A stretch of 34,443 bases of DNA from positions 1 to 34,443 of the forward strand of contig CAMUHY010000024.1 of the NCBI GenBank assembly GCA_947088865.1, read 5' to 3'. Shown piece by piece: positions 1-7,926 of this stretch. The notes under the pieces are model-generated. The model saw only the letters and a list, made by a program, of their open reading frames with translations. It made no database searches and was not told where the DNA came from. The position numbers were made by a program, and so were the translations under genes. This DNA comes from an uncultured Eubacterium sp. (lineage in GTDB: Bacteria; Bacillota; Clostridia; Lachnospirales; Lachnospiraceae). Numbering within the stretch: the stretch's first letter is position 1; every line of letters starts with the position of its first letter.

Positions 1-123
1 ATATAATGAACTTATGAAAAAAATTAGGGTACTTTTTTCTTTTTTATAGAAATAATTTAAAAAGTATATATTCACATTATACAATAATTTATAGTGATTT
101 TAATAAAAGATATATAAAAAGTG

Positions 124-152
124 TTGATATTATGTATTAATTATTGTACAAT
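124..152 (+). promoter_or_regulatory. sigma-A-type promoter for the GH105 gene
   Basis: TTGATA at 124-129 and TACAAT at 147-152 are separated by 17 bases, close to the housekeeping consensus. A 10-bp inverted repeat, TACAATAATT at 80-89 and AATTATTGTA at 139-148, has its right arm overlapping the -10 box, so it could be an operator. That role is inference; the sequence match is direct. Confidence 0.6.
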
Positions 153-216
153 ATAAAAGTGAGAAAAATTTAGTAAAATTTTAATCGGATAAAAGACAAC
201 TTGAAGGAGAATTAAA

Positions 217-1356
217 ATGGACGTAATTGTAAAGTATATTAATGAATTGTTGGATAAGAGCACGCCAGAGGCTCCAATTTGGAATATTGAAAAGATTAAG
301 CAGGGGCTTAAAGCAAACTGGAATTATATTGATGGTGTTATGATTAAGGCTGTGCTTCAGATGTATGCGATATCTAAAGAGGACAAGTATCTTAAATTTG
401 CGGATGATTTTATAGGTTACAGAGTTTTTGAAGACGGTACGATAGATGGTTATAGCATAGGGGAGAAAAATATTGATAATATCAATGCAGGCAAGACTTT
501 ATTTGAGTTGTATGACCTTACAGGAAAAGAAAAATATAAAAAAGCAATTGAGCTTGTATATTCTCAAATTAAGATAATGCCTCGATGTGATAATGGAGCA
601 GGAAGTTTTTGGCACAAAGATATTTATCCTAATCAAGTATGGTTGGATGGCATGTATATGGGACAGCCTTTTTATGTAGAGTATGAGACACGTTTTAATG
701 ATAGAAAGAATTATGATGATATTTTTAGACAGTTTAAATATGTTATTGAAAATATGAGAAATCCTTTAAATGGACTTTATTTTCATGCTATTGATACAAG
801 TAAAGAGGCATTTTGGTGTGATAAAGTTACAGGACTTTCGCAGCATAGCTGGTTAAGAGCTATTGGCTGGTATTCAATGGCGCTTCTTGATGTTTTAGAT
901 AAAGTAGATAATTCAGACCATAAATATGATGCGGAATGTAAGATGTTAGAAGATGCATTTGTAGACCTTATCGATTCAATGCTTAAATATCAAGATGAGA
1001 GTGGTATGTGGTATCAAGTTGTTAATTATGGTGGTATGGACCGTAATTATTTAGAGACAAGCGGAAGTTCTATTATGGCATATGCGTTATTAAAGGGAGT
1101 TCGTTTAGGTTTTCTTGATGAAAGTTATAGAGAACCAGCTAAAAAAGCTATTGATGGAATCTGTAATAAATATCTTACAACAAAAGAAGGCGAGATGTCA
1201 CTTGGCGGTATTTGTTTGGTGGCAGGTCTTGGCGGAAAAGGTAACAGACCAGGTACATATGATTACTATATGTCAGAGCCTATTGTTGAAGATGATGCAA
1301 AAGGTGTTGGTCCATTTCTTCTTGCCTATACAGAATTACTGATGACTAAGCAATAA
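217..1356 (+). CDS. Glycoside hydrolase family 105 (unsaturated rhamnogalacturonyl/glucuronyl hydrolase, YteR/YesR-like)
   Basis: Members of this family remove the unsaturated uronic acid that lyases leave at the non-reducing end of pectin or similar oligosaccharides, by hydrating the double bond. The 379-residue protein is the usual length for a single (alpha/alpha)6-barrel GH105. The segment QVWLDGMYMGQPF carries Asp144, matching the catalytic Asp of the YteR family, and the aromatic-rich barrel motifs (SFWHKD, LRAIGWYSMALLDVL, YLETSGSSIMAYAL) are present. There is no signal peptide, so it should act in the cytoplasm on imported oligosaccharides. The start is supported by AAGGAG at 204-209. 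It is a single-gene unit with its own promoter and a strong terminator. Whether the substrate is a rhamnogalacturonan or another uronate-capped glycan cannot be told from sequence. Confidence 0.9.
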   Translation: MDVIVKYINELLDKSTPEAPIWNIEKIKQGLKANWNYIDGVMIKAVLQMYAISKEDKYLKFADDFIGYRVFEDGTIDGYSIGEKNIDNINAGKTLFELYDLTGKEKYKKAIELVYSQIKIMPRCDNGAGSFWHKDIYPNQVWLDGMYMGQPFYVEYETRFNDRKNYDDIFRQFKYVIENMRNPLNGLYFHAIDTSKEAFWCDKVTGLSQHSWLRAIGWYSMALLDVLDKVDNSDHKYDAECKMLEDAFVDLIDSMLKYQDESGMWYQVVNYGGMDRNYLETSGSSIMAYALLKGVRLGFLDESYREPAKKAIDGICNKYLTTKEGEMSLGGICLVAGLGGKGNRPGTYDYYMSEPIVEDDAKGVGPFLLAYTELLMTKQ

Positions 1357-1400
1357 ACTTTACGATAGTCTATTATAAATAGAGAGTTGACATAAAATTG

Positions 1401-1433
1401 TGACGCGCGTACAATATACGCGCGTCATTTTTT
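1401..1433 (+). terminator. Rho-independent terminator of the GH105 gene
   Basis: A perfect 11-bp stem (TGACGCGCGTA at 1401-1411 with TACGCGCGTCA at 1417-1427) has a 5-base loop and is followed by six T. It is the most GC-rich spot in the area. Confidence 0.9.
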
Positions 1434-1591
1434 AAGAAATTTTATAAATTATACGATTTATTGGTAGTATAAATCATACAAAATATATTATAATTTATTG
1501 AATTTAGGAAAGGAGAAGCTACGGATAAAGTATTGAAAATTCAGCTATCCTATATTATTATAGGAATGTATTTGTTCATATTTTAAGTAGC

Positions 1592-1936
1592 ATGATAATA
1601 ATGAAACCTTATGTAACATTAGAAGAAGTTATTGCAAGTCAAAGTGATAGTAAGAAAGGATATAAATTGCTTACAGAAAAGAATGGTTGTGTAAATGGCT
1701 GCTGTTCAGGAATAACGATTTATTCCGATTGTGAATTTAGCACAAAACCAGGATGCCATGATGACCAAGAAGGATTTTATGTGCTAGAAGGAGAAGGTTT
1801 TGCCAAATTGGACGACCTTATATTTCCAATAAAAGCAGGTGATTCATTTATTGCTTTGCCAGGAGTGGAGCATACTATTAGAACGAAGGAAGATTGTCAG
1901 GCTGTAAAAGTGTTTTGGTTTCATAGCGGAATTTAA
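1592..1936 (+). CDS. Small single-domain cupin protein
   Basis: A 114-residue protein with one beta-barrel cupin domain. Motif 1 is seen around residues 54-66 (GCHDDQEGFYVLEGEG, with His56 and Glu60) and motif 2 around 83-94 (GDSFIALPGVEH, with His94), giving three plausible metal ligands. The first half holds a CVNGCC cluster (residues 33-38), which is unusual. Such proteins bind a small ligand or sugar, or act as isomerases or metal-dependent oxygenases; the activity cannot be assigned here. No good ribosome site precedes 1592 or the second ATG at 1601, so the start is uncertain. The fold is clear, the function unknown. Confidence 0.75.
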   Translation: MIIMKPYVTLEEVIASQSDSKKGYKLLTEKNGCVNGCCSGITIYSDCEFSTKPGCHDDQEGFYVLEGEGFAKLDDLIFPIKAGDSFIALPGVEHTIRTKEDCQAVKVFWFHSGI

Positions 1937-2026
1937 GTTGAATTAGCTTGTCAGTCAGTACACATATATGATTTTGTGTATAATGTTTCTTCAAATTTAA
2001 AGACACAGGAGTCGTAAAGAGGATGC

Positions 2027-2560
2027 ATGAAAGGATTATTATATATGGCTGAAGAATTTGAGATGACACAAGATTTATCGGAAGATGAAATTGAACATAA
2101 AAAAAGATGGGTTTTTGAACAGATTATCAAAATCAATGAAAAGGATAAAGAGTTAGAAGATGAACGAAAACTAATTGAAATACAAAAAGGTATGTTAGAG
2201 CGTCAAAAAAGAAGAAACTTGCTTTTAAGTAAACAATTAGAAAATCAAAAAAATTTATTTGACCAGCAATGGCAGATTATGGAGAATGGTTTTCATCAGC
2301 TAGCTCTTGATAAAGAACGCTTTGAACGGGAAAAGTTAGTTTATCGTGATACTGTATACCGAGAAGCCAGACGAGGCATGAATTATTCTGAGAATGTTAA
2401 GTTGTTTTTTAAAGGCGTTGATGATACAACATCATTAAAGAAAAGGTATAAAGAACTTTTAAAGATTTTTCATCCTGATAATACACATGGAGATTCACAA
2501 CTTATACAAGCAATTATGTCCGAGTATGAAACACAGAGACGATTTTTTTTGGAAACCTAA
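2027..2560 (+). CDS. Coiled-coil protein with C-terminal J domain (DnaJ-like)
   Basis: A 177-residue soluble protein. Residues about 20-115 are dense in Glu, Lys, Gln and Arg with heptad spacing and look like one long coiled coil. Residues about 125-175 look like a short J domain: LKKRYKELLKIFHPDNTHGD contains the HPD tripeptide needed to stimulate DnaK ATPase, with a following helix (QAIMSEYETQRR). A DnaK co-chaperone role with the coiled coil as client or oligomer arm is inference. A second start at 2045 (MAEEFEM) has AAAGGA about 9 bases upstream and may be the real one; the ATG at 2027 has AGAGG only four bases away. No zinc finger or G/F region of a canonical DnaJ is present. Confidence 0.7.
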   Translation: MKGLLYMAEEFEMTQDLSEDEIEHKKRWVFEQIIKINEKDKELEDERKLIEIQKGMLERQKRRNLLLSKQLENQKNLFDQQWQIMENGFHQLALDKERFEREKLVYRDTVYREARRGMNYSENVKLFFKGVDDTTSLKKRYKELLKIFHPDNTHGDSQLIQAIMSEYETQRRFFLET

Positions 2561-2652
2561 AATTGTATTTGTTATGGTGACAAGTTGTAAAACAAAAACA
2601 AGTATAAGGCTTTCTAAGACTGCTCAATACACAGAAATGGAGAATAGAAACA

Positions 2653-3918
2653 ATGAAAAGGAAAAAGGCATATATTTGTATATTAATAGTGATATTTGTT
2701 TTTACAGCGTGTTCCAATAAAAATGAAGTTGTCAGCTACGATATGTCCAATAAAGTTAATTATGCACTTTCTTTTTTTGGAAATAAACATGAAGCCGATA
2801 ATGTGAAAGTTATTGAAGAAATTTTGACAAATTATATGGAAGAAAATAAAGAAGTAACCATATCTTATGAGAGTATAAAAGGTGATGATTATTTTAGCGC
2901 TTTAAAAAATAGGGAACAGGCAGGAAAATTAGATGATATTTTTATGGTAAACCATGACACCATGTTGGAATTTTCAAAAAATAACAGTCTTGCTGATTTG
3001 ACAGAGCTGGCAGAAAATATCCCTTTTTCAGAAAGTGTTAAAACGCAGATAAGGTCTGTGGATGGCAAGATTTATTGGTTGCCGACGATAGTGTCAGCGT
3101 TTGGTTTATATTGCAATATGGAACTTTTGGAAAAACATGGACAGAAGGTTCCTAAGACGCTTGGCGAGTGGAAAGCGGTATGCGAATATTTTGTATCTCA
3201 TAATATTACGCCTATTATTGCAAATGATGATATTTCTTTAAAAACATTAGCTATTGCAAAAGGATTTTATCCTCTTTATAAAGAAGGAACACAAACGCAA
3301 ATTTTTGAAAATATCAATAATGGCAAGGAAAAATTAAGCATATATCTTTCAGAGGGGTTTGCGTTAGCAAAAGAATTTTGTACAAAAGGCTATATTGACG
3401 CCAAAAAATCATTAGATACAAAAAATACATCCAATGATTTAGCAGAGTTTGTAAAAGGTGAATCGCCCTTTATGTTAACAGGTGCATGGGCGGCTGGAAG
3501 AGTAAAAAATATGAATCCTAATTTTACCTTTAAGGTGGTCCCTTACCCTATTTTAGAAAATGGTTCTGTACTAGTTATTAATCCCGATGTTCGTCTAAGT
3601 GTGTCAGCAAAAGGAAACAATGCAGAATTGGCAAAAGATTTTGTATCTTATTTTTTTAAAGAGGAAAATATATCGCGTTTTGCTAACAATCAGTCTTCGT
3701 TTATTCCATTAGATAATAAAAGTAAACCGTCTCTCAATGAAATTCAAGATATTGTAACTAGTTATTGGACGCAGACATGTGTTATTGGTTCTGACAGTTG
3801 CATTCAATTTCCTATTTGGGATATCACAATGAATGTTTCGAGGAAGTTATTGAAAAATGAAGATATAACAGAAGTGATGCAGTGGATGGACGAACAGGTG
3901 ATAAATGCAAAAGAATAG
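2653..3918 (+). CDS. Extracellular solute-binding lipoprotein (sugar ABC-type, family 1)
   Basis: The 421-residue protein starts with a charged MKRKK, a hydrophobic core, and a lipobox ending FTAC near residue 20, so it should be a lipid-anchored surface protein. The rest reads as a family 1 solute-binding protein: an N-terminal lobe with a DDIFMV strand, the hinge/ligand segment IYWLPTIVSAFGLYCNMELLEKHG, a LGEWKAVCEYF helix, and FMLTGAWAAGRV before the C-terminal lobe. These proteins normally deliver oligosaccharides to an ABC permease, but no permease or ATPase gene is adjacent. The next original gene downstream appears to be a hybrid sensor kinase, so it may present a ligand to that sensor. 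That pairing is inference. Confidence 0.85.
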   Translation: MKRKKAYICILIVIFVFTACSNKNEVVSYDMSNKVNYALSFFGNKHEADNVKVIEEILTNYMEENKEVTISYESIKGDDYFSALKNREQAGKLDDIFMVNHDTMLEFSKNNSLADLTELAENIPFSESVKTQIRSVDGKIYWLPTIVSAFGLYCNMELLEKHGQKVPKTLGEWKAVCEYFVSHNITPIIANDDISLKTLAIAKGFYPLYKEGTQTQIFENINNGKEKLSIYLSEGFALAKEFCTKGYIDAKKSLDTKNTSNDLAEFVKGESPFMLTGAWAAGRVKNMNPNFTFKVVPYPILENGSVLVINPDVRLSVSAKGNNAELAKDFVSYFFKEENISRFANNQSSFIPLDNKSKPSLNEIQDIVTSYWTQTCVIGSDSCIQFPIWDITMNVSRKLLKNEDITEVMQWMDEQVINAKE

Positions 3919-4041
3919 AAACTGTTTTAGGAGGCATGGTAGCTGATAAAATAATCTTATAAAAAATTATAAATAAGTGTTGATTTTTATATTTTTTTTA
4001 TTGATAGAATAAAGTATAAACTTTATAAGGAGTTTTTGATT

Positions 4042-4158
4042 ATGAGCAAATACTATTCTATCCATGAGTTTTCAAAAATAGTAGGAGTATCAGCACAAAC
4101 AATAACCGTATTTCGTTGTAAATTACAAGGAAAACAAGCAAATAAAACGAGCTTATAG
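4042..4158 (+). pseudogene. tnpA: Truncated IS607 TnpA (serine recombinase) N-terminus
   Basis: A 38-codon frame with a good AAGGAG site (4027-4032) encodes MSKYYSIHEFSKIVGVSAQT followed by a garbled segment ending in a TAG stop four bases before TnpB. The first 20 residues are the MerR-like helix-turn-helix that opens IS607 TnpA; the later QANKTS resembles the end of the same helix region. The catalytic serine recombinase domain, about 150 residues or more, is absent. This looks like an internal deletion that spared the start codon and ribosome site, possibly keeping translational coupling to tnpB. Family assignment rests on recognition of the HTH only. Confidence 0.6.
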
Positions 4159-4161
4159 AGG

Positions 4162-5355
4162 ATGATGAAGAAAACATTGATAAAAACAATTCGAGTAATG
4201 TTACTGCCAAACAATAAACAGAAGTCTAAATTATTCCAATATGCAAATACCGCCCGATTTGCTTATAACTGGGCATTAGGCAGAGAAAAAGAGAATTATA
4301 AAGCTCATGGGAAATTTATATCCGATGGAGAACTGCGAAAAGAATTTACTCAATTAAAGAAAATGGAGCAATATAAATGGCTGAATCGTATATCGAATAA
4401 TGTTACAAAACAAGCGATAAAAGATGCTTGTAATGCCTATAAACGATTTTTTAAAAAACTTGCAAATGTTCCAAAATTTAAAAGCAGAAAACATACAGCA
4501 CCATCTTTTTATCAGGATTGCGTAAAAATTCAGTTTACAGATACACATGTAAAAATAGAGGGATTTGCATCATCAAAAAAGAAGAATAAACAAAAATTAA
4601 ATTGGATTCGTCTTGCAGAACATCATCGCATTCCTATGGATTGTAAATATATCAATCCTAGAATAAAGTATGATGGGTTAAACTGGTATGTTACAGTTGG
4701 TATAGAATATGAAGAGTTTGCAAAGCCATCGTCTAATGAGGGTATTGGAATTGATTTAGGGATTAAAGATTTGGCAATATGTTCCGATGAGCATAACTAT
4801 TTGAATATAAATAAAACGCAAAAAGTAAAGAAACTAGAAAAACAAAAACGCAGGTTACAGCGTTCGATATCAAGAAGATATGAGAAAAATAAGAAAGGAG
4901 AATGTTACTGCAAAACACGTAACATCATAAAAAGCGAAAAAAAACTTTTAACTTTAAATCACAGACTAGCAGACATTCGTCAAAATTATGTACATCAAAC
5001 AACCTCTTCTATCATAAAGCGAGAACCAAGTTTTATCTGTTTAGAAGATTTGAATGTAAGTGGAATGATGAAAAACAAGCATTTATCCAAAGCGGTTCAG
5101 CAACAAGGATTCTATGAATTTAGAAGACAGATTGAATACAAATCGGAATGGAAAAATATTCAAGTAATTCTTGCAGACCGATTTTTTCCGAGTTCTAAAT
5201 TATGCAGCTGTTGTGGACGTATAAAAAGAAATTTAAAGCTGTCCGAGCGTATTTATAAATGTGAATGTGGAAATGTAATGGATAGAGACTATCAAGCTGC
5301 TTTAAATCTAAAAAAATATGGAGAAATGTTTTTAAAACAGCAATCTGTAGCATAA
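4162..5355 (+). CDS. tnpB: RNA-guided endonuclease TnpB (IS607/IS605 superfamily)
   Basis: TnpB is a compact RuvC nuclease that uses an omega RNA made from its own 3' end and flank to cut DNA next to a short target motif, helping the element persist. The 397-residue protein looks complete: the N-terminal TARFAYNWALGREKENY helix region, RuvC-I GIGIDLGIKD (Asp198), RuvC-II ICLEDLNVSGM (Glu295), a zinc ribbon CSCCG...CECG and RuvC-III MDRDYQAALNL (Asp374/Asp376). All catalytic acids are there. ATG 4162 and ATG 4165 both follow GAGG too closely for normal initiation, so coupling to the upstream tnpA remnant is likely. No stop or frameshift is seen, so it could be active although its transposase is gone. 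Confidence 0.9.
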   Translation: MMKKTLIKTIRVMLLPNNKQKSKLFQYANTARFAYNWALGREKENYKAHGKFISDGELRKEFTQLKKMEQYKWLNRISNNVTKQAIKDACNAYKRFFKKLANVPKFKSRKHTAPSFYQDCVKIQFTDTHVKIEGFASSKKKNKQKLNWIRLAEHHRIPMDCKYINPRIKYDGLNWYVTVGIEYEEFAKPSSNEGIGIDLGIKDLAICSDEHNYLNINKTQKVKKLEKQKRRLQRSISRRYEKNKKGECYCKTRNIIKSEKKLLTLNHRLADIRQNYVHQTTSSIIKREPSFICLEDLNVSGMMKNKHLSKAVQQQGFYEFRRQIEYKSEWKNIQVILADRFFPSSKLCSCCGRIKRNLKLSERIYKCECGNVMDRDYQAALNLKKYGEMFLKQQSVA

Positions 5356-5510
5356 CACTTTTTAAGTTATCACAGATATGTACTGATACGTTAGTCAGGA
5401 ATTTACGCCTATGGAGAGTACAAAGAAGTTCAAGAACTTCTTTTGAACTTTGTGAGTAGTATATGGATTTATTTATTACAAAAGCATACTCGTTGAAGTA
5501 GGAATGAAAC
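5340..5510 (+). ncRNA. Candidate omega RNA / right end of the TnpB element
   Basis: TnpB guide RNAs are known to come from the 3' end of tnpB and the adjoining right end. Here the 150 bases after tnpB hold no gene but do hold a nested hairpin: GAAGTTC at 5425-5431 with GAACTTC at 5434-5440, flanked by ACAAAG (5420-5425) and CTTTGT (5448-5453). The segment ending GAAGTAGGAATG near 5505 may be the scaffold end, with the following bases serving as guide. The position follows from family knowledge; boundaries are guesses. Confidence 0.45.
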
Positions 5511-5555
5511 ATAAGAGTTTATAACTTTTTATAAGTTTTTAGTAACGGGCATCAA

Positions 5556-7706
5556 ATGAAAAAGAAAAAAACAATCATTATAAGTGCTATATTATTTGTG
5601 ATGGCATTGATGTTGAGTGTAAGTTCTTTTCTGTTTGTCGATGGAGTAAATAGGCAGCTTTGGATACATTCCATTCGCACTATGACCGAGACGATTCATC
5701 AGGGAGTAAATTCTTTAAATATTCAGTTAGAAGACGACTTTGATGTTTTAGAAATGATAAAGGTAGATATTATAAAAGGCGATTCCTCAGAATTTGAGGA
5801 GATTATGGAGTCTTATAATATTGTAGAACCAGATATAAAATTGTATATTCGCAATAATATAGATTTGGATAATCATATAAAGCATGATAAGGAAGTTTGC
5901 AAGTATTTAGAAAATTCCGATTTAGAGCGTGGCGTGTTGGACTCTCATATCAGCAGTTTAACAGGGGAGCGTGTGTTTAATATATTTGAGCGCGTTTATT
6001 TTAAAAATGATATGGAAGCCTATCTGGTGAAAGAGTATCGCACAAAGGAAATTGCTGAACAATTTACACTTACATTTTATGACTATACAGGATTTTCCTA
6101 TTTGGTTAATCGAGATGGTACGATTATGGTGCGTTCTAGGCACAAAAATAGCAATAAAACACTTTCTAATATATTCGATTTAATATCACCGCAGCAAAAT
6201 GAATTAAATATGATAGATGCTTTTAAGGACAGCATTTATAAACTAAAAACAGGATGGGCTAAATTTAATTACTATGGAGAGGGAATGATATTTTGTTATG
6301 AGGGACTTCGGGCAGATTCTAATTGGCTGTTGGTCTCTGTTGTTCCAGAAGCCGTTATTACAAAGCAAGCCGAAAGCATTTTGCTTAAAACAATACTTTT
6401 TTTAGGCGTTATTGTAATTATTATTTTAATTATTGCTGCTCTTTTTTATGCAGTTAAAATGCAGGAAAGTAAGATACATACGGAAGAACTACAAAGCGCA
6501 TTGAGGCAAGTTGATGCGGCGAACAAGGTAAAAGGGCAATTTTTAATGAATATGTCCCATGATGTGCGGACACCCCTCAATACGATTCTTGGAATGACTG
6601 CCATTGCAAAAAAAGAATCCAATAATAAAGAAAAGATGAATGAATGTGTGGAAAAGATAGATATTGCAGGAAAGCATCTTTTAAGTCTTGTCAACGATGT
6701 GTTGGATATGTCTCAGATAGACCGTGGTAAAATGATATTGACACAAGATGATATTATGCTTACGCAATTGTTTGAAAAAGTTGCGGATATGATGAAAATT
6801 GAAGCTAAGGAAGCAAAATTAACGCTTGATTTATCCATTCAATTAAGAAATGAGCATATTATTGGTGATTCGCTGCGAATACAACAGGTATTAATTAATA
6901 TTATTAACAATGCTATAAAATATACGCCGGCAGGTGGTCATGTATTATTGGAATTGATACAGTTAGAAGATGATATCAAAGAAGGATATGGAACCTATCG
7001 TTTTTCTTGTACAGATACAGGTATTGGAATGGGGCAGGATTTTTTAGACCGCATATTTTTATTTTTTGAGCGCGATAGGAATACGACACTTAGCGGCGTT
7101 GCTGGAACAGGTGTAGGGCTTGCTATAACAAAAGGAATATTGGACTTGATGGGAGGTACGATTTCTGTAAAAAGTGAAATAGATAAAGGTTCTACATTTA
7201 CAGTTGATTTCCATTTTAAAGTACAACAACAAGAATTACAACAAGAAGAGCATACGCAAGATGTTGCAGTAATGAGTGATTCACAGAAGGAAATGGATGA
7301 TTATACAAGTAAACGAATACTTTTAGTGGAAGATGTTGAGTTAAATATGGAAATTGCAGAAGAATTAATTGGCACAACAGGTGTTCAGATTGAGAAAGCA
7401 TATAATGGCAAAGAGGCAGTAGAATTGTTTGCTAAAAATCCTTGTGGATATTATCATCTTATCTTTATGGATATCCAGATGCCTGTTATGGATGGTTATG
7501 AAGCTACAAAACAGATTCGCAATTTTGACAGAAAGGATGCTAAAACAATTCCAATTATTGCATTGTCAGCTAATGCGCTTGCTGATGATGTAGAAAATGC
7601 ACTTCAGGCGGGTATGAATGAACATATTGCAAAGCCTATTGATATGGAGGCTGTTTGGAAGATTTTAAAGAAATATATAACTTTATCAAGCAAGTCGCCC
7701 ACTTAG
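5556..7706 (+). CDS. Membrane-bound hybrid sensor histidine kinase with receiver domain
   Basis: A 716-residue two-component protein. Transmembrane helix 1 is at about residues 6-28, an extracellular sensor of about 250 residues (Cache-like, by length and position) follows, and helix 2 is at about 279-300. The dimerisation domain has NMSHDVRTPLN with phospho-acceptor His335. The ATPase domain has an N box (INNAIKYTPAGG), G1 (DTGIGM) and G2 (GTGVGLAITKG). A C-terminal receiver domain has VEDVELN and FMDIQMPVMDGYEA, with Asp639 as phospho-acceptor, and the conserved Lys in HIAKPID. There is no Hpt or DNA-binding output domain, so a partner elsewhere is needed. The ribosome site is weak. The last codons (SSKSPT) match the start of a dispersed repeat. 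Confidence 0.9.
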   Translation: MKKKKTIIISAILFVMALMLSVSSFLFVDGVNRQLWIHSIRTMTETIHQGVNSLNIQLEDDFDVLEMIKVDIIKGDSSEFEEIMESYNIVEPDIKLYIRNNIDLDNHIKHDKEVCKYLENSDLERGVLDSHISSLTGERVFNIFERVYFKNDMEAYLVKEYRTKEIAEQFTLTFYDYTGFSYLVNRDGTIMVRSRHKNSNKTLSNIFDLISPQQNELNMIDAFKDSIYKLKTGWAKFNYYGEGMIFCYEGLRADSNWLLVSVVPEAVITKQAESILLKTILFLGVIVIIILIIAALFYAVKMQESKIHTEELQSALRQVDAANKVKGQFLMNMSHDVRTPLNTILGMTAIAKKESNNKEKMNECVEKIDIAGKHLLSLVNDVLDMSQIDRGKMILTQDDIMLTQLFEKVADMMKIEAKEAKLTLDLSIQLRNEHIIGDSLRIQQVLINIINNAIKYTPAGGHVLLELIQLEDDIKEGYGTYRFSCTDTGIGMGQDFLDRIFLFFERDRNTTLSGVAGTGVGLAITKGILDLMGGTISVKSEIDKGSTFTVDFHFKVQQQELQQEEHTQDVAVMSDSQKEMDDYTSKRILLVEDVELNMEIAEELIGTTGVQIEKAYNGKEAVELFAKNPCGYYHLIFMDIQMPVMDGYEATKQIRNFDRKDAKTIPIIALSANALADDVENALQAGMNEHIAKPIDMEAVWKILKKYITLSSKSPT

Positions 7707-7800
7707 TATCATAGAAATATAAACGAGTTGGAAATTTGCTTTACGATAGCAGATAGGAGGCTTGAGTAAGCGATGAAGCGGATTGCAAGTATCTGTTTTA
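7680..7800 (+). repeat. Repeat copy A (IS605-end-like structured repeat)
   Basis: Aligns with the fuller copy at 31320-31487: TCAAGCAAGTCGCCCACTT against TCAAGGAAGTCCCCCACTT, then, after a divergent middle, CTTTACGATAGC, GGCTTGAGTAAG and AGCGGATTGCAAGTATC. It overlaps the 3' end of the kinase gene. A long imperfect hairpin (GATTGCAAG 7781-7789 with CTTGCAATC 7824-7832) begins inside its right part. Confidence 0.6.
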
Positions 7801-7824
7801 CATAGATAAAAACGATGTCTAGGC

Positions 7825-7853
7825 TTGCAATCAAAAGGAAAATTTTGTAATAT
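7825..7853 (+). promoter_or_regulatory. Promoter of dapL
   Basis: TTGCAA at 7825-7830 and TAATAT at 7848-7853 with a 17-base spacer. The predicted RNA start, about seven bases beyond, is near 7860, which is the first base of the pseudoknot described next. The -35 box overlaps the right arm of the GATTGCAAG/CTTGCAATC inverted repeat. Confidence 0.6.
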
Positions 7854-7859
7854 AGTTAT

Positions 7860-7913
7860 ATTCTGTTGATGTCTGCACTGCTGATAAACAGAATGTAGAT
7901 ATAAGCAGTGTAG
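7860..7913 (+). promoter_or_regulatory. Candidate H-type pseudoknot in the dapL leader RNA
   Basis: Two interleaved stems are seen. Stem 1 is ATTCTGTT (7860-7867) with AACAGAAT (7887-7894), eight perfect pairs. Stem 2 is CTGCACTGCT (7873-7882) with AGCAGTGTAG (7904-7913), ten pairs including one G-U. Stem 2's first strand lies in the loop of stem 1 and its second strand lies after stem 1, which is pseudoknot topology. Stem 2 ends inside AGGA of the ribosome site (AGGAAAGGGG, 7912-7921). A metabolite or protein-sensing role is inference; no known lysine riboswitch core was recognised. Confidence 0.5.
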
Positions 7914-7926
7914 GAAAGGGGAAATA

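Larger units (their letters stand above)
4020..5510 (+). mobile_element. IS607-like insertion element with intact tnpB and collapsed tnpA
   Basis: The unit contains a tnpA remnant (4042-4158), a full TnpB gene (4162-5355) and a structured 3' tail to about 5510. The order tnpA-tnpB and the MerR-like start of the tnpA remnant point to IS607 rather than IS605. Exact ends are not defined: IS607 elements lack terminal inverted repeats and duplicate at most two bases. It lies between the solute-binding protein and the sensor kinase and cannot move alone if the serine recombinase is lost. Confidence 0.65.

Noticed and set aside
1366-1400. Another copy of the repeat family, from the shared CTTTACGATAG
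   Set aside because: Only 11 bases match, with none of the following blocks; too short in AT-rich DNA.
1533-1586. Seventeen-codon leader peptide (TTG start) before the cupin gene
   Set aside because: The ribosome-site-like AGGAG is about 17 bases away, too far, and nothing suggests attenuation.
7707-7926. Lysine riboswitch or T-box in the dapL leader
   Set aside because: Neither the lysine riboswitch core nor a T-box sequence is seen, and the predicted transcript leader is too short.
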